Source: VXYL01 sp965203685
GTDB taxonomy: Bacteria; Pseudomonadota; Gammaproteobacteria; Pseudomonadales; Azotimanducaceae
NCBI GenBank assembly: GCA_965203685.1
Contig: OZ241908.1
Location: 558,001-622,000 of the forward strand
DNA: 64,000 bases
Reading direction: 5' to 3'
This document shows positions 23,630-32,525 of the stretch, in pieces. A program made the position numbers and the translations under genes. Numbering within the stretch: the stretch's first letter is position 1; every line of letters starts with the position of its first letter. Under the pieces are notes generated by a model. It did no database searches and had not been told where the DNA came from. It worked only from the letters and a program-made list of their open reading frames with translations.

Positions 23630-24666
23630 GCGTGGAGCCCGATCGCATCACCGGGGCATCGGGCGGCGGCGACGATGGCCCCTTCGATCGAGCGCTGCGG
23701 CCGACGCGACTCGCCGAGTACGTCGGTCAACGCGCGGTCAAGGAGCAAATGGCGTTGTTCATCGAAGCCGCACGGCGGCGCGGCGACTCCCTCGACCACA
23801 CGCTGATCTTCGGCCCGCCTGGCCTCGGCAAGACGACGCTTGCCCACATCGTCGCCAACGAGATGGGCGTCGCCCTCAAGGCGACGTCCGGACCGGTCCT
23901 CGAAAAGCGCGGCGACCTCGCGGCCCAGCTCACCAATCTCGACACGGGCGACGTGTTGTTCATCGACGAGATCCACCGCCTGCTGCCGGCGGTCGAGGAG
24001 ATCCTCTACCCGGCCATGGAGGACGGCAAGCTCGATCTCCTGCTCGGCGACGGCCCGGCAGCCAAGTCGATCAAGCTCGAACTCAACCGCTTCACGCTGG
24101 TTGGCGCGACCACGCGCGCAGGGCTCCTGACCTCGCCGCTGCGCGACCGCTTCGGCATCGTGCAGCGCCTGGAGTTCTACAACATCGAGGAGTTGGCCGA
24201 GATCGTCACGGTGTCTGCCGGCAAGCTCGCCATCCCGGTTGTCGAAGCTGGCGCGCGGGAGGTCGCCCGCCGCTCGCGGGGCACGCCGCGGGTGGCCAAC
24301 CGCCTGCTGCGCCGCGTGCGCGACTACGCCGAGGTCAAGGCCGACGGGCGTGTCACGGAGCGGACGGCGGCCGCGGCGCTCGCCATGCTCGAAGTGGACG
24401 ACCGGGGTCTCGACGGCATGGACCGGCGCGTCCTCGACACCATCGTCGGCAAGTTCGACGGCGGCCCCGTCGGCATCGACTCGCTCGCGGCGGCGATCAG
24501 CGAGGAGCGCGACACCATCGAAGACGTGATCGAGCCGTTCCTCATCCAGGAGGGATTCCTGATGCGCACACCGCGCGGGCGGGTGGCGACGGAGTCGACC
24601 TATCGCCACCTCGGGCTGCTGCCTAAGCGCGACGACGGCGCACAAGCGGAGCTGGAATTGCAATGA
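23626..24666 (+). CDS. ruvB: Holliday junction branch migration helicase RuvB
   Basis: A 346-residue AAA+ motor. It shows Walker A GPPGLGKTTLAHIVANE (about 63-79), Walker B LFIDEIHRL (about 108-116), the sensor region VGATTRAGLLTSPLRDRFG with arginine finger, and the winged-helix C-terminus ending near LMRTPRGRVATESTYRHLGL. The start overlaps ruvA and the stop overlaps tolQ. In many gammaproteobacteria ybgC lies between ruvB and tolQ; here it is missing. Confidence 0.98.
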   Translation: MSVEPDRITGASGGGDDGPFDRALRPTRLAEYVGQRAVKEQMALFIEAARRRGDSLDHTLIFGPPGLGKTTLAHIVANEMGVALKATSGPVLEKRGDLAAQLTNLDTGDVLFIDEIHRLLPAVEEILYPAMEDGKLDLLLGDGPAAKSIKLELNRFTLVGATTRAGLLTSPLRDRFGIVQRLEFYNIEELAEIVTVSAGKLAIPVVEAGAREVARRSRGTPRVANRLLRRVRDYAEVKADGRVTERTAAAALAMLEVDDRGLDGMDRRVLDTIVGKFDGGPVGIDSLAAAISEERDTIEDVIEPFLIQEGFLMRTPRGRVATESTYRHLGLLPKRDDGAQAELELQ

Positions 24667-25346
24667 CCGACCCGATCTCGATCCTCGACCTGATCCGCGG
24701 CGCGAGCCCGCTGGTGCAGGCCGTCATGCTGCTGCTGGCGGTGGCGTCGGTGGTGTCCTGGGCGCTGATCTTCCAACGCTGGTTCGCCTTGAACCGCGTG
24801 CAGCGCGAGATCGACGACTTCGAGGACGAGTTCTGGAGCGGCATCGACCTCAACGAACTGAAGGCCGAACTCGATGGCCAGGAGGACACCCTGACCGGCA
24901 TCGAGTCGGTGTTCGTGGCCGGATTCGGCGAATACGGACGCTTAGCCGGCCAGGCTGACACCGACCCGGATGCGGTCATGCAGAACGTGCAGCGCGCCAT
25001 GCGGGTGGCCCTGACGCGCGAAGAGGAGCGGTTGGGGCGCCACCTGCCGTTCCTGGCAACCGTCGGTTCCACGAGCCCGTACGTCGGCCTGTTCGGCACC
25101 GTGTGGGGCATCATGAACTCGTTCCGGAGCCTTGCGAACATGACCCAGGCCACCTTGGCCGCGGTCGCGCCGGGTATTTCCGAGGCCTTGATCGCGACCG
25201 CCATGGGCTTGTTCGCGGCCATCCCGGCGGTGATCGGCTATAACCGCTTCGCGTCCCGTGTCGAGGGCATGATGAAGCGCTACGAGGCGTTCGCCGACGA
25301 ACTGGCATCGATCCTGCACCGCGTTGCGCACGCCAGCACGGGATAG
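24663..25346 (+). CDS. tolQ: Tol-Pal system protein TolQ
   Basis: A 227-residue inner-membrane motor subunit of the MotA/TolQ/ExbB family. It forms a proton channel with TolR that energises TolA. TM1 is about residues 18-38, and the conserved TM2-TM3 region reads LPFLATVGSTSPYVGLFGTVWGIMNSF (about 124-150) and ISEALIATAMGLFAAIPAVIGYNRF (about 177-201). ATG overlaps the ruvB stop. Confidence 0.96.
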   Translation: MTDPISILDLIRGASPLVQAVMLLLAVASVVSWALIFQRWFALNRVQREIDDFEDEFWSGIDLNELKAELDGQEDTLTGIESVFVAGFGEYGRLAGQADTDPDAVMQNVQRAMRVALTREEERLGRHLPFLATVGSTSPYVGLFGTVWGIMNSFRSLANMTQATLAAVAPGISEALIATAMGLFAAIPAVIGYNRFASRVEGMMKRYEAFADELASILHRVAHASTG

Positions 25347-25358
25347 GTCGCACGCACC

Positions 25359-25790
25359 ATGGCAACCCGTCGCAGGCCGATGTCCGAGATCAACGTCGTG
25401 CCCTACATCGACGTCATGCTCGTGCTGCTGGTGATCTTCATGGCCACTGCGCCGCTCATGATGCAGGGCGTCGAGATCGACTTGCCGAACACCGACTCCA
25501 AGCCGCTGTCCAACGAGCAGGACGACCCGTTGGTGATTACCGTGGACGGCGAGGGGCGGATCTTCGTCAACACCGGCATGCCGCGCGCCGGCGAGGAGGG
25601 CACCCGGGCGACGATCTACTCGCTTGCCGACCAGGCGGGCAAGATCATCGATGCGCGCCCGGACATCGCCGTCTACGTGCGCGCCGACAAGGCCATCGCC
25701 TACGGCGAGGTGATCGAGGTGATGACCGTCCTGCAGCGTGCCGGCGCCGAGAGCGTCGGCCTGGTCACGGAGCCCGTGGAGGACCTGTGA
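25359..25790 (+). CDS. tolR: Tol-Pal system protein TolR
   Basis: A 143-residue ExbD/TolR protein. The short cytoplasmic start MATRRRPMSEINVVPYIDVMLVLLVIF contains the membrane Asp (YIDV) needed for proton use. The periplasmic domain (about 45-143) follows. It lies 12 bases after tolQ and overlaps the tolA start. Confidence 0.96.
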   Translation: MATRRRPMSEINVVPYIDVMLVLLVIFMATAPLMMQGVEIDLPNTDSKPLSNEQDDPLVITVDGEGRIFVNTGMPRAGEEGTRATIYSLADQAGKIIDARPDIAVYVRADKAIAYGEVIEVMTVLQRAGAESVGLVTEPVEDL

Positions 25791-26485
25791 GCGCCCTGCG
25801 CGAGTACGCCGGACCGCTGCTGCTCGCACTGCTGTTGCACGCCGGCGTTGCCGCGGCCCTGATGCGAGGCTGGCAGCCCGAGGGCGACGACATGCCGCGC
25901 ATGGTGCAGCCGCGCATCATCGAGGCGAGCATCCTGGTGATGGAGAAGCCCGCGGCGAGGCCGCCGCTGCCATCAGCGAAGCCGGATCCCGTCCCACCGC
26001 CGGTCGAGCGTGATCCGGAGCCCGTCAAGCCCGAACCGAAGCCTGAGCCCCCGCCGAAACCGGATCCGGAGATCGAGCGTCGTGCGCAGGAAGAAGCCGA
26101 CCGCCAACGCCGTCTGCGCGAACTGGCGGAACAGTCGACGGCGCAGGCCTTCGAGACCGAGGCCGCCGACTTGGCCGAGGCGACCGCCGACACCCAGACC
26201 ATGACCTATATGGATGCGATCAACCGGGCGATCGTCCTACAGTGGTCGCGACCGCCGAGTGCCCGGAACGACATGAAGGCGCGGTTCCGCGTCGAACTGG
26301 TGCCTTCCGGCGAACTGCTGGGCGTAACGCTGCTGGAGACGAGCGGGAACGCCGCCTTCGACCGGTCCGCGGAGATCGCCATCCGCAAGGCCAGCCCTTT
26401 CGAGATGCCACCCGATCACGATGTCTTCGAGGCTCATTTCCGCCGTTTCACGTTACTATTCAACCCGCAGGATCTGTTGCGCTGA
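25787..26485 (+). CDS. tolA: Tol-Pal system protein TolA
   Basis: A 232-residue bridge between the inner-membrane TolQR motor and the outer membrane. One N-terminal membrane helix (about 7-25), a proline/lysine-rich stretch (PPLPSAKPDPVPPPVERDPEPVKPEP and on, about 55-105), a short charged helix (EIERRAQEEADRQRRLRELAEQ) and a C-terminal TonB-like domain (about 140-232, with FRVELVPSGELLGVTLLETSG). It is short for TolA, mainly because domain II is brief. GTG start overlapping tolR. Confidence 0.93.
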   Translation: MSALREYAGPLLLALLLHAGVAAALMRGWQPEGDDMPRMVQPRIIEASILVMEKPAARPPLPSAKPDPVPPPVERDPEPVKPEPKPEPPPKPDPEIERRAQEEADRQRRLRELAEQSTAQAFETEAADLAEATADTQTMTYMDAINRAIVLQWSRPPSARNDMKARFRVELVPSGELLGVTLLETSGNAAFDRSAEIAIRKASPFEMPPDHDVFEAHFRRFTLLFNPQDLLR

Positions 26486-26506
26486 CACGCCCCCGAAGGG
26501 GGCGTG
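26486..26506 (+). terminator. Hairpin between tolA and tolB
   Basis: CACGCCCCC-GAA-GGGGGCGTG begins right after the tolA stop: a perfect 9-bp GC stem with a three-base loop. There is no T-run after it, so partial termination or mRNA stabilisation is more likely than full termination. Confidence 0.6.
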
Positions 26507-26575
26507 CAGGAACGCTTGCGCGTTTTCGGCGCAGCAGGAGTGCTAGCAGGCTTGTAAGGGACGGCGGCGGCAGCT

Positions 26576-27931
26576 ATGAAAGGACTCATTAGGGCGATCG
26601 CAATCGGGCTCGTGCTGGCTGCGGGCTTAAGCGCGCGCGCCATCGAGATCGTCATTTCCGAGGGTTGGGACAGCCCGACCAAGATCGCCGTGGTGCCGTT
26701 CGGCGGGCCACCGTTGCGCGATCAGCCCGGGCCGGTCGCGCCGCTCGACCTGGCCGGGATCGTGTCCTTCGACCTCGTCCGCAGCGGTCAGTTCGACACC
26801 CTGTCGAGCGACAACATGCTCTCCCTGCCGACCGTCCCGGACGAGGTGTACTTCCGGGATTGGCGAATCCTCGGCATGGACTACGTGGTCATTGGCCGCG
26901 CCGAGATCCTCCCCGACGCGCGGATTGCGGTGACCTACCGCCTGTTCGAAGTCGCCTCGGAGCGGGAGGTCCGGTCCACGACCTGGACCGCGCCGGGGCC
27001 GCAGCTTCGGGATGTGGCGCACTGGATCGCCGACGAAATCTACGAAGAGATCACCGGCGTACGTGGTGCCTTCGCCACCAAGATCGCCTACGTCCTGGCG
27101 CGGAACCCGAACGCGCCCGATGCCAGCTACGAGTTGACCATCGCCGACGCCGACGGCGAGCGTGAGCGCGTCGTGTATCGATCAAGCCAGCCGATCCTGT
27201 CGCCAAGCTGGTCGCCCGATGGTCTCCGGCTCGCCTACGTATCGTTCGAGACCGGGCGGTCGACCATCGTCGTGCAGGAGTTGAGCACCGGCGTACGTCG
27301 GAGGGTTGCGGAATACCCCGGCATCAACGGCGCGCCCGTGTTCTCGCCGGACGGCACCAAGTTGGCCATGGCGTTGTCGCGCGACGGCAATTCGGAAATC
27401 TACGTTAAGGACCTGGTCACCGACGAACTGCGCCGCATCACCCGCCGGCCGTCGGCCATCGACACCGAGCCCGGCTGGGGACCGGAAGGCAAGAGCCTGA
27501 TCTTCACCTCCGACCGGGCCGGTCAGCCGCAGATCTACCGCATCGAGCTGGCGACGTCGTTGCCTGATCGGCTGACCTTCCAGGGCGACTACAACGCCCG
27601 GGCGCGGCTCTTGCCGGACGGCCGCCACCTCGTCTACGTACACCGTAGGAACGGCGTCTACCACATCGCCTGGCAGGACCTGGAACGCGATGTCGTACGG
27701 GTGCTGACCGAGACATCGCTGGACGAATCGCCGTCGCTTGCGCCGAACGGCATGATGATGATTTACGCCACCCGGCTCCGGGGCCGGGGTATACTCGCCG
27801 TGGTATCGGTCGATAGTCGCGTCAAGTACAACCTGCCGTCAGGGTTGGGCGATGTCCGGGAGCCAGCGTGGTCGCCGTTCATGACAGTCGATGCGCAGAC
27901 GCTTGCATCCCGCGCTGTAACTGCCCGGTAG
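26576..27931 (+). CDS. tolB: Tol-Pal system beta-propeller protein TolB
   Basis: A 451-residue periplasmic protein that interacts with Pal and TolA. Signal peptide MKGLIRAIAIGLVLAAGLSARA, an N-terminal alpha/beta domain (IAVVPFGG...DMVYVVIGRAE-like segment, about 25-165), then WD40-like propeller repeats recognisable by SPSWSPDGLRLAYVSFE, APVFSPDGTKLAMALSRDG, PGWGPEGKSLIFTSDRAG and LLPDGRHLVYVH. An upstream gap of 90 bases carries the hairpin. Confidence 0.97.
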   Translation: MKGLIRAIAIGLVLAAGLSARAIEIVISEGWDSPTKIAVVPFGGPPLRDQPGPVAPLDLAGIVSFDLVRSGQFDTLSSDNMLSLPTVPDEVYFRDWRILGMDYVVIGRAEILPDARIAVTYRLFEVASEREVRSTTWTAPGPQLRDVAHWIADEIYEEITGVRGAFATKIAYVLARNPNAPDASYELTIADADGERERVVYRSSQPILSPSWSPDGLRLAYVSFETGRSTIVVQELSTGVRRRVAEYPGINGAPVFSPDGTKLAMALSRDGNSEIYVKDLVTDELRRITRRPSAIDTEPGWGPEGKSLIFTSDRAGQPQIYRIELATSLPDRLTFQGDYNARARLLPDGRHLVYVHRRNGVYHIAWQDLERDVVRVLTETSLDESPSLAPNGMMMIYATRLRGRGILAVVSVDSRVKYNLPSGLGDVREPAWSPFMTVDAQTLASRAVTAR

Positions 27932-27999
27932 GTCAGGGTGCGAACTGTTCCGGCAAAACGAAATGCTGAAAATGCGAATGGGGAAAGGAGATTAAGACA

Positions 28000-28530
28000 A
28001 TGCGTCCAGCGTACCGCACCTTGATTGTGGCGATTTTGGCCGGCGCGGTTCTCGCGGCGTGCAAGCAAACGCCGGAAGTCGAAGAGGTCGAGCCAATCGA
28101 AGAGCCCGTGATCGAGGAGATAACGGCACCGCCCGAGCCAGCCGAGCCGCCGCGAGTGGACCGCGAAGGCAACCCGGTCGATGTCGCCACCGGCCGCCCG
28201 CTTGGTCGTACGTTCTACTTCGACTTCGATCAGGCGCGGCTGTCCGAGCGGGATCTGCGCGTTCTCGCGATGCATGCCGAGTACCTGCGCGACTTCCGCA
28301 ACCGCAGCATACTGATCGAAGGCCACTGCGACGAACGCGGCACGCGCGAATACAACCTCGCCTTGGGCGAGCGCCGCGCGCAAGCCGTGCAGCAATACTT
28401 AGCCTCCGCAGGCGTCCGGTCGAGCCAGATCGAGATCGTCAGCTTCGGCGAGGAGCGCCCCGTGGATTCGGGGAACACCGAGAGCGCATACGCGAAGAAC
28501 CGTCGTGCGGAGATGATCTACCGCCGCTAA
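28000..28530 (+). CDS. pal: Peptidoglycan-associated lipoprotein Pal
   Basis: A 176-residue outer-membrane lipoprotein. Lipobox LAGAVLAAC with the modified Cys21, an acidic/proline linker (EEVEPIEEPVIEEITAPPEPAEPP, about 27-50) and an OmpA-like peptidoglycan-binding domain: TFYFDFDQARLSERDLRVL, then IEGHCDERGTREYNLALGERRAQAV with the diaminopimelate-contacting Asp and Arg. GAAAGGAG ribosome site. Confidence 0.97.
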   Translation: MRPAYRTLIVAILAGAVLAACKQTPEVEEVEPIEEPVIEEITAPPEPAEPPRVDREGNPVDVATGRPLGRTFYFDFDQARLSERDLRVLAMHAEYLRDFRNRSILIEGHCDERGTREYNLALGERRAQAVQQYLASAGVRSSQIEIVSFGEERPVDSGNTESAYAKNRRAEMIYRR

Positions 28531-28549
28531 GGGTGGTCCCGACCACCCT
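28530..28549 (+). terminator. Hairpin after pal
   Basis: AGGGTGGTC-CC-GACCACCCT starts on the last base of the pal stop codon: a perfect 9-bp stem. No T-run follows. It probably limits transcription or protects the tol-pal mRNA end; cpoB starts about 100 bases later. Confidence 0.6.
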
Positions 28550-28647
28550 AATGGGGGTCTGTACCGCAACCCGATCAAAGCGCCGTGAACCATGGACCGG
28601 TGTGCCAAGAGGCCACCGTACCGATAGCAGGTCGACAGGGTAGGCGC

Positions 28648-29433
28648 ATGTACAGTGTCCGAATCAGCGCGGTTGTCGCGGCGGTCTTGGTCGTCGCGGC
28701 CGCCGCGCCCGTCGAAGAGGCGCGACCCCGGCAGCCACCGGGCGCGACGAGCCAGGCCGATCCCGAGGAGAGCGCCGCCGACCGCGCCGCCGGCATCGGG
28801 CCGCTTTTCTACCAGTTGCAGATCCTCCAGGACGAGGTCCGCCGCCTCCAAGGTATCGTGGAGGAGCAGAACTACCGGATCGAGCGCTTGGTGCGCGAGC
28901 AACGCGAGCGCTACATCGAACTCGACCAACGTCTTCTCGCGCTGCGACCGGACGCGGCACAGCCGCCGGGTGAAGACGGACCCGACGGGCCAGGTGGAGG
29001 CGCTTCAACAACGTTGCCCGGTGCTGTCTCCGTCCAAGGCGAAGCCTACAACCGGGCCTACGCTGTCATGGCCGAGGGGCGCCGGTTGCCGCCCTCGGAA
29101 CGCGCGACCCAATACCAACGGGCACTGACGCTGTTCGAAGCGGTGATCCAGGATCACCCGGACGGCGAATTCACGCCTAACGCGTATTACTGGACCGGCG
29201 AACTGTACTTGGCCATGGACGTGCTCGAAGAGGCCCGCCAAGCGTTTGCCCAGGTCACCAATCTCTACGCCGACCACGCCAAGATGCCGGACTCTCTTTA
29301 CAAGCTCGGGGTCACCTATCACCGGCTGGGCGACAACGTCCGTGCGCTTCAGTACCTCGACCGTGTCACGGACGAGTACCCGGGTTCGGCCCAGGCTGGA
29401 TTGGCGCGGTCGTACGCGGCGGAGTTGCGTTGA
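28648..29433 (+). CDS. cpoB: Tol-Pal associated protein CpoB (YbgF)
   Basis: A 261-residue periplasmic coordinator of outer-membrane constriction and peptidoglycan synthesis. Signal peptide MYSVRISAVVAAVLVVAAAAPVEEA, an N-terminal coiled coil (about 45-85: LFYQLQILQDEVRRLQGIVEEQNYRIERLV), a Gly/Pro linker and C-terminal TPR repeats (about 130-261; YYWTGELYLAMDVLEEARQAFAQV, PDSLYKLGVTYHRLGDNVRALQYL). ATG 28648 was chosen because it begins the signal peptide. Confidence 0.95.
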   Translation: MYSVRISAVVAAVLVVAAAAPVEEARPRQPPGATSQADPEESAADRAAGIGPLFYQLQILQDEVRRLQGIVEEQNYRIERLVREQRERYIELDQRLLALRPDAAQPPGEDGPDGPGGGASTTLPGAVSVQGEAYNRAYAVMAEGRRLPPSERATQYQRALTLFEAVIQDHPDGEFTPNAYYWTGELYLAMDVLEEARQAFAQVTNLYADHAKMPDSLYKLGVTYHRLGDNVRALQYLDRVTDEYPGSAQAGLARSYAAELR

Positions 29434-30098
29434 CCGGCCAACGCCTAGCGGTCGGGGCTTCCCTCCGCATCACCGAGTTGTTCTTCTCCCTGCAAGGCGA
29501 GGCCCGTACCGTGGGTCGGCCGACGACGTTCGTGCGCCTCACCGGGTGCCCGCTGCGCTGCGGCTATTGCGACACGGCGTACGCGTTCTCGGGCGGCAGG
29601 ATGATGTCGCTGGAGGCCATCCGGGCCGAGGTCCATACCCATCCGACCCGCTTCGTGACGATCACGGGCGGTGAGCCACTCGCGCAACCCAACGTTCACG
29701 GGCTCATGACCACGCTGTGCGACGACGGCTTCGCGGTATCGCTGGAAACCAGTGGCGCGTTGGACGTCGCCGCGGTCGATGCCCGGGTCTCGAAGGTCGT
29801 GGATTTCAAGACCCCGGGCTCCGGCGAGGCCGCGCGCAACCACTTCGAGAACGTGGCGCACCTCGGTGCGGATGACCAGGTCAAGTTCGTCATCTGCGAC
29901 CGCGCCGACTACGAGTGGGCGAAGGCGTGCTGTGCCGAGTACGACCTGACCCGCTTGGTTGGCGATGTGCTGTTCTCGCCGGCCTGGGGCCAAGTGGAGC
30001 CGCGCGACCTCGCGGCCTGGATACTCGCCGACGGCCTCGACGTACGCTTGCAGATCCAACTGCACAAGGTGCTTTGGAACGATGAGCCAGGTCGATGA
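29430..30098 (+). CDS. queE: 7-carboxy-7-deazaguanine synthase QueE
   Basis: A 222-residue radical-SAM enzyme converting 6-carboxytetrahydropterin to 7-carboxy-7-deazaguanine in queuosine synthesis. Cluster motif CPLRCGYC (CX3CX2C, about residues 38-45), ITELFFSLQGEA near the start, TITGGEPLAQPN (SAM-binding GGE) and VDFKTPGSGE. TTG start overlaps the cpoB stop. Followed by queC with a 17-base overlap. Confidence 0.96.
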   Translation: MTGQRLAVGASLRITELFFSLQGEARTVGRPTTFVRLTGCPLRCGYCDTAYAFSGGRMMSLEAIRAEVHTHPTRFVTITGGEPLAQPNVHGLMTTLCDDGFAVSLETSGALDVAAVDARVSKVVDFKTPGSGEAARNHFENVAHLGADDQVKFVICDRADYEWAKACCAEYDLTRLVGDVLFSPAWGQVEPRDLAAWILADGLDVRLQIQLHKVLWNDEPGR

Positions 30099-30792
30099 CG
30101 CGGCCGCGCGCAAGGCCGTGGTGCTGGTTTCCGGCGGCTTGGATTCCGCGACCGTGCTGGCAATCGCCAACCACCGGGGCTATGCGTGCTACGCCCTGTC
30201 GTTCGAATACGGCCAACGCCACCGCGTCGAGATCGAGGCCGCGGCTCGCGTTGTTGCGAGCGTCGGGGCGGTGCAGCACCGCACGATGCGCATCGACCTC
30301 GCGGCGTTCGGCGGATCGGCCCTGACCGATCACGCCTTGGCCGTGCCCGACGCCCCAACGCCCGGCATCCCTATCACCTACGTCCCGGCCCGCAACTCGG
30401 TGTTCCTGGCGTTAGCGCTTGCTTGGGCGGAAGCCCTGGACGCCCGCGACATTTTCATCGGCGTCAATGCCGTGGACTACTCCGGCTATCCCGACTGCCG
30501 CCCGGAATTCATCGCGGCTTTCGGTGAACTCGCCAACGTGGCGACGCGGGTCGGCAGCGAAGGAGGGCGCTTCGAGATCCACGCGCCGCTCATCGAACTG
30601 GGCAAGTCCGAGATCATCAAGCGCGGCGTCCAACTCGGCGTCGACTACGCCGAGACGGTGTCCTGCTATCAGCCAACGCCGAGCGGCGAGGCCTGCGGTC
30701 GGTGCGATAGCTGCCGGCTGCGCCGCGCTGGGTTCGCTGCAGCCGGCCTCCCCGACCCGACGCGCTACGTTGTGCCCGGAGGAACCGGGTGA
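30082..30792 (+). CDS. queC: 7-cyano-7-deazaguanine synthase QueC
   Basis: A 236-residue ATP-dependent enzyme converting carboxydeazaguanine to preQ0. The PP-loop is VVLVSGGLDSATVLAIA (about 13-29); AVDYSGYPDCRPEF is family-typical; four cysteines near the C-terminus (SCYQP, EACGRCDSCRLRR) bind zinc. It overlaps queE. The downstream tRNA-Lys, normally close by, is separated by a decayed IS element. Confidence 0.97.
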   Translation: MSQVDDAAARKAVVLVSGGLDSATVLAIANHRGYACYALSFEYGQRHRVEIEAAARVVASVGAVQHRTMRIDLAAFGGSALTDHALAVPDAPTPGIPITYVPARNSVFLALALAWAEALDARDIFIGVNAVDYSGYPDCRPEFIAAFGELANVATRVGSEGGRFEIHAPLIELGKSEIIKRGVQLGVDYAETVSCYQPTPSGEACGRCDSCRLRRAGFAAAGLPDPTRYVVPGGTG

Positions 30793-31110
30793 CGTCGCGC
30801 GCAGTCCATTCCAATACGGAGATGAGCCTGAAAGAGGGCGTTCGTGAGTCGTGCCGGGTTGGTCGGGATCACTGTGTCTGCGGTAGGGGAACGTTGCCGG
30901 GAACCGGGGTCGCGGTCAACGTCGAGACGCGGGGGTGGACTGCGTGAACCGGCCGGTCAGTGACGACCGGAAGTACCCTTCCGGTCGTCGCCAACCTCCA
31001 CGACGCGGGATCCGGCGTGTCACCCGAAGGGCCGGAGCGAAGCGGAGGACCCGCGCAGCGGGTTGACACGGCGGATCCCGCGGCGTTCCCGGCCGCATTC
31101 CCGACGGGCC
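30793..31110. other. End of decayed IS481-like element, non-coding
   Basis: Holds the left terminal repeat of the element (TTCCAATACGGAGATGAGCC, about 30809) and GC-rich sequence with a hairpin (GACCGGAAGTACCCTTCCGGTC, about 30963-30984). No gene seen. Confidence 0.6.
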
Positions 31111-31599
31111 TCAAGCCGCCGGCTGTGCGTCGGACGCGAGTCCGATCGTCCGGAACAGCTCCGCGCGGGCGAGGTTCACTTCGCGCAGGGCGGCGAGGTC
31201 GCTGGCGGCGTGGGCGGCGCGGTCGAGGTCCGCGAAGGCGACGCCGGGCTTGAGGAAGCGCTCCGCGCCGTCGATGCGGCGGAAGCGCTCGTACGGCGTG
31301 GCGACCTGGTCGTGCGGATAGCGGCGCCGGACGCGCCCCTGCTCGTCGACGTGCTCGACGGCGAACATGCAGGGCCGGTGGTAGTTGACGGCGGGGGAGA
31401 GGACGCCGCGGGTGAACTCGTGGACCAGCGGCGCGAAGCGCCGGGGTATGTGGACGTGGCCGAGCCAGCGGCGCACGACGTTGGCATTCTTGCCCTCGAC
31501 GAGGGCGTTGTCGTTGGAGTGCCGCGCGCGGGACTTGGTGAACTCGGCGTGCAGCTTGGCGAGCAGGCGGGTGACCTTGCGGTTGATGTACTCGGAGCC

Positions 31600-31619
31600 G
31601 GCGCGTCTCTGCGCGACGC
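31600..31619. repeat. 20-bp hairpin insertion in IS481-like pseudogene
   Basis: On the coding strand GCGTCGCGCAGAGACGCGCC, with a 6-bp stem CGCGTC/GACGCG when the flanking base is counted. It separates the codons of DN and GSE in the DDE motif. Confidence 0.8.
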
Positions 31620-31811
31620 GTTGTCGGCGTGGAAGCCCATGACCGCGAAGGGGAAGAGGTCGAGGAGCCCCTCGAGCACGGGCAGCAGGAAGCGTTCGGA
31701 GATCGCCGCCACCGCACCGATGAACTCGTACTGGGTGACCGCCGACCGCAAGCGGTCGGGGTCCACTGTGTTGATGAGGTAGACGCCCTTGCTGCCGTCG
31801 AGGTCGCCCAC

Positions 31812-31828
31812 GTGGACGAAGTCCACGC
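31812..31828. repeat. 17-bp hairpin insertion in IS481-like pseudogene
   Basis: Contains the palindrome CGTGGACGAAGTCCACG (31811-31827, 7-bp stem). It also looks like a tandem copy, with three changes, of the neighbouring 17 bases. Confidence 0.75.
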
Positions 31829-32525
31829 GTGGACGGTGTCGACGCGCAGGAAGCCGGGCCGGCCCTCGGGCCGGGGGCGGCGGCGCTCGGCGATGGCCAC
31901 CTGCACCGCCCTGGTAAGGTCCGGCGTCGTGCGCTTGCGGCGGTAGGTGGTCGAGGCGCGCAGGTTGTAGAGGTGGCTGACCGAGATCCGCGCCAGGCGC
32001 GCGAAGCGCTCGTCGCCGAACACCTCGTGCTCGCGGCGCATCACCTCGCGGGTGGCCGGCCCGGCCATCTGGCCGAGGGTGGCGTCGACGTCCGCGAGCA
32101 GGCGGACGTCGGCCGCAGTGTAGCGACGCTCGAAGGGCCGCGCCGGCGGCCCGCCGCGGCGGTCGACGATGCGTCCGGTGTCCAGGTACTGGCGCACCAG
32201 GCGCGTCAGCTGCGCGCGCGACAGACCGGTCGTCTTGGCGAGGAAACGCCGCAGCGCGCCCTTGTCGGCCTTGCCAAGCCGGGCGTAGCCGAAGCGCGCC
32301 AGCGTGCGCCGGACGAAGGCGTAGGCCTCCTCGCGGGAGCGGGGCTTGAAGTCAACAGGCTCGTTGCCGCCGAGAAAGGCACGGACCTGGTCCAGGGTGT
32401 GAAGTCGTTCGACGTCTAGGCTCAAGATCATCCTCCGATGATCTCCGACGCCACCCTTCAGGCTCACTTCTCGTTGGAATCAACCCATCCGTTCAGGCCC
32501 ATCTCTCATTGGACAAGGCTCGCGC

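Larger units (their letters stand above)
31111..32431 (-). pseudogene. IS481-like transposase broken by two hairpin insertions
   Basis: It reads from ATG 32431 (MILSLDVERLHTLDQ) to LRVDTVH, where a 17-bp insertion (31812-31828) shifts frame. It continues as VGDLDGSKGVYLIN...GFHADN, where a 20-bp insertion (31600-31619) shifts it again inside the second catalytic motif, and ends in the third frame with GSEYIN...NALVEGKN and FLKPGV. Deleting the two insertions restores VDTVHVGDLDG and HADNGSEYIN. Both insertions form hairpins: CGTGGAC-GAA-GTCCACG, and CGCGTC/GACGCG stems. Otherwise the gene is complete, so the damage may be recent. Confidence 0.88.
30808..32515 (-). mobile_element. IS481-like element, decayed
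   Basis: The right end on the minus strand reads TGTCCAATGAGAGATGGGCC (from 32515) and the left end TTCCAATACGGAGATGAGCC (about 30808), imperfect inverted repeats. A second subterminal unit, TTCCAACGAGAAGTGAGCCTG, follows the right end, as in the intact element at 13005. It sits exactly between queC and tRNA-Lys. The two elements are related but clearly different in sequence. Confidence 0.75.

Noticed and set aside
29300..29430. preQ1 riboswitch before queE/queC
   Set aside because: queE overlaps cpoB and there is no leader with a preQ1 aptamer pattern.
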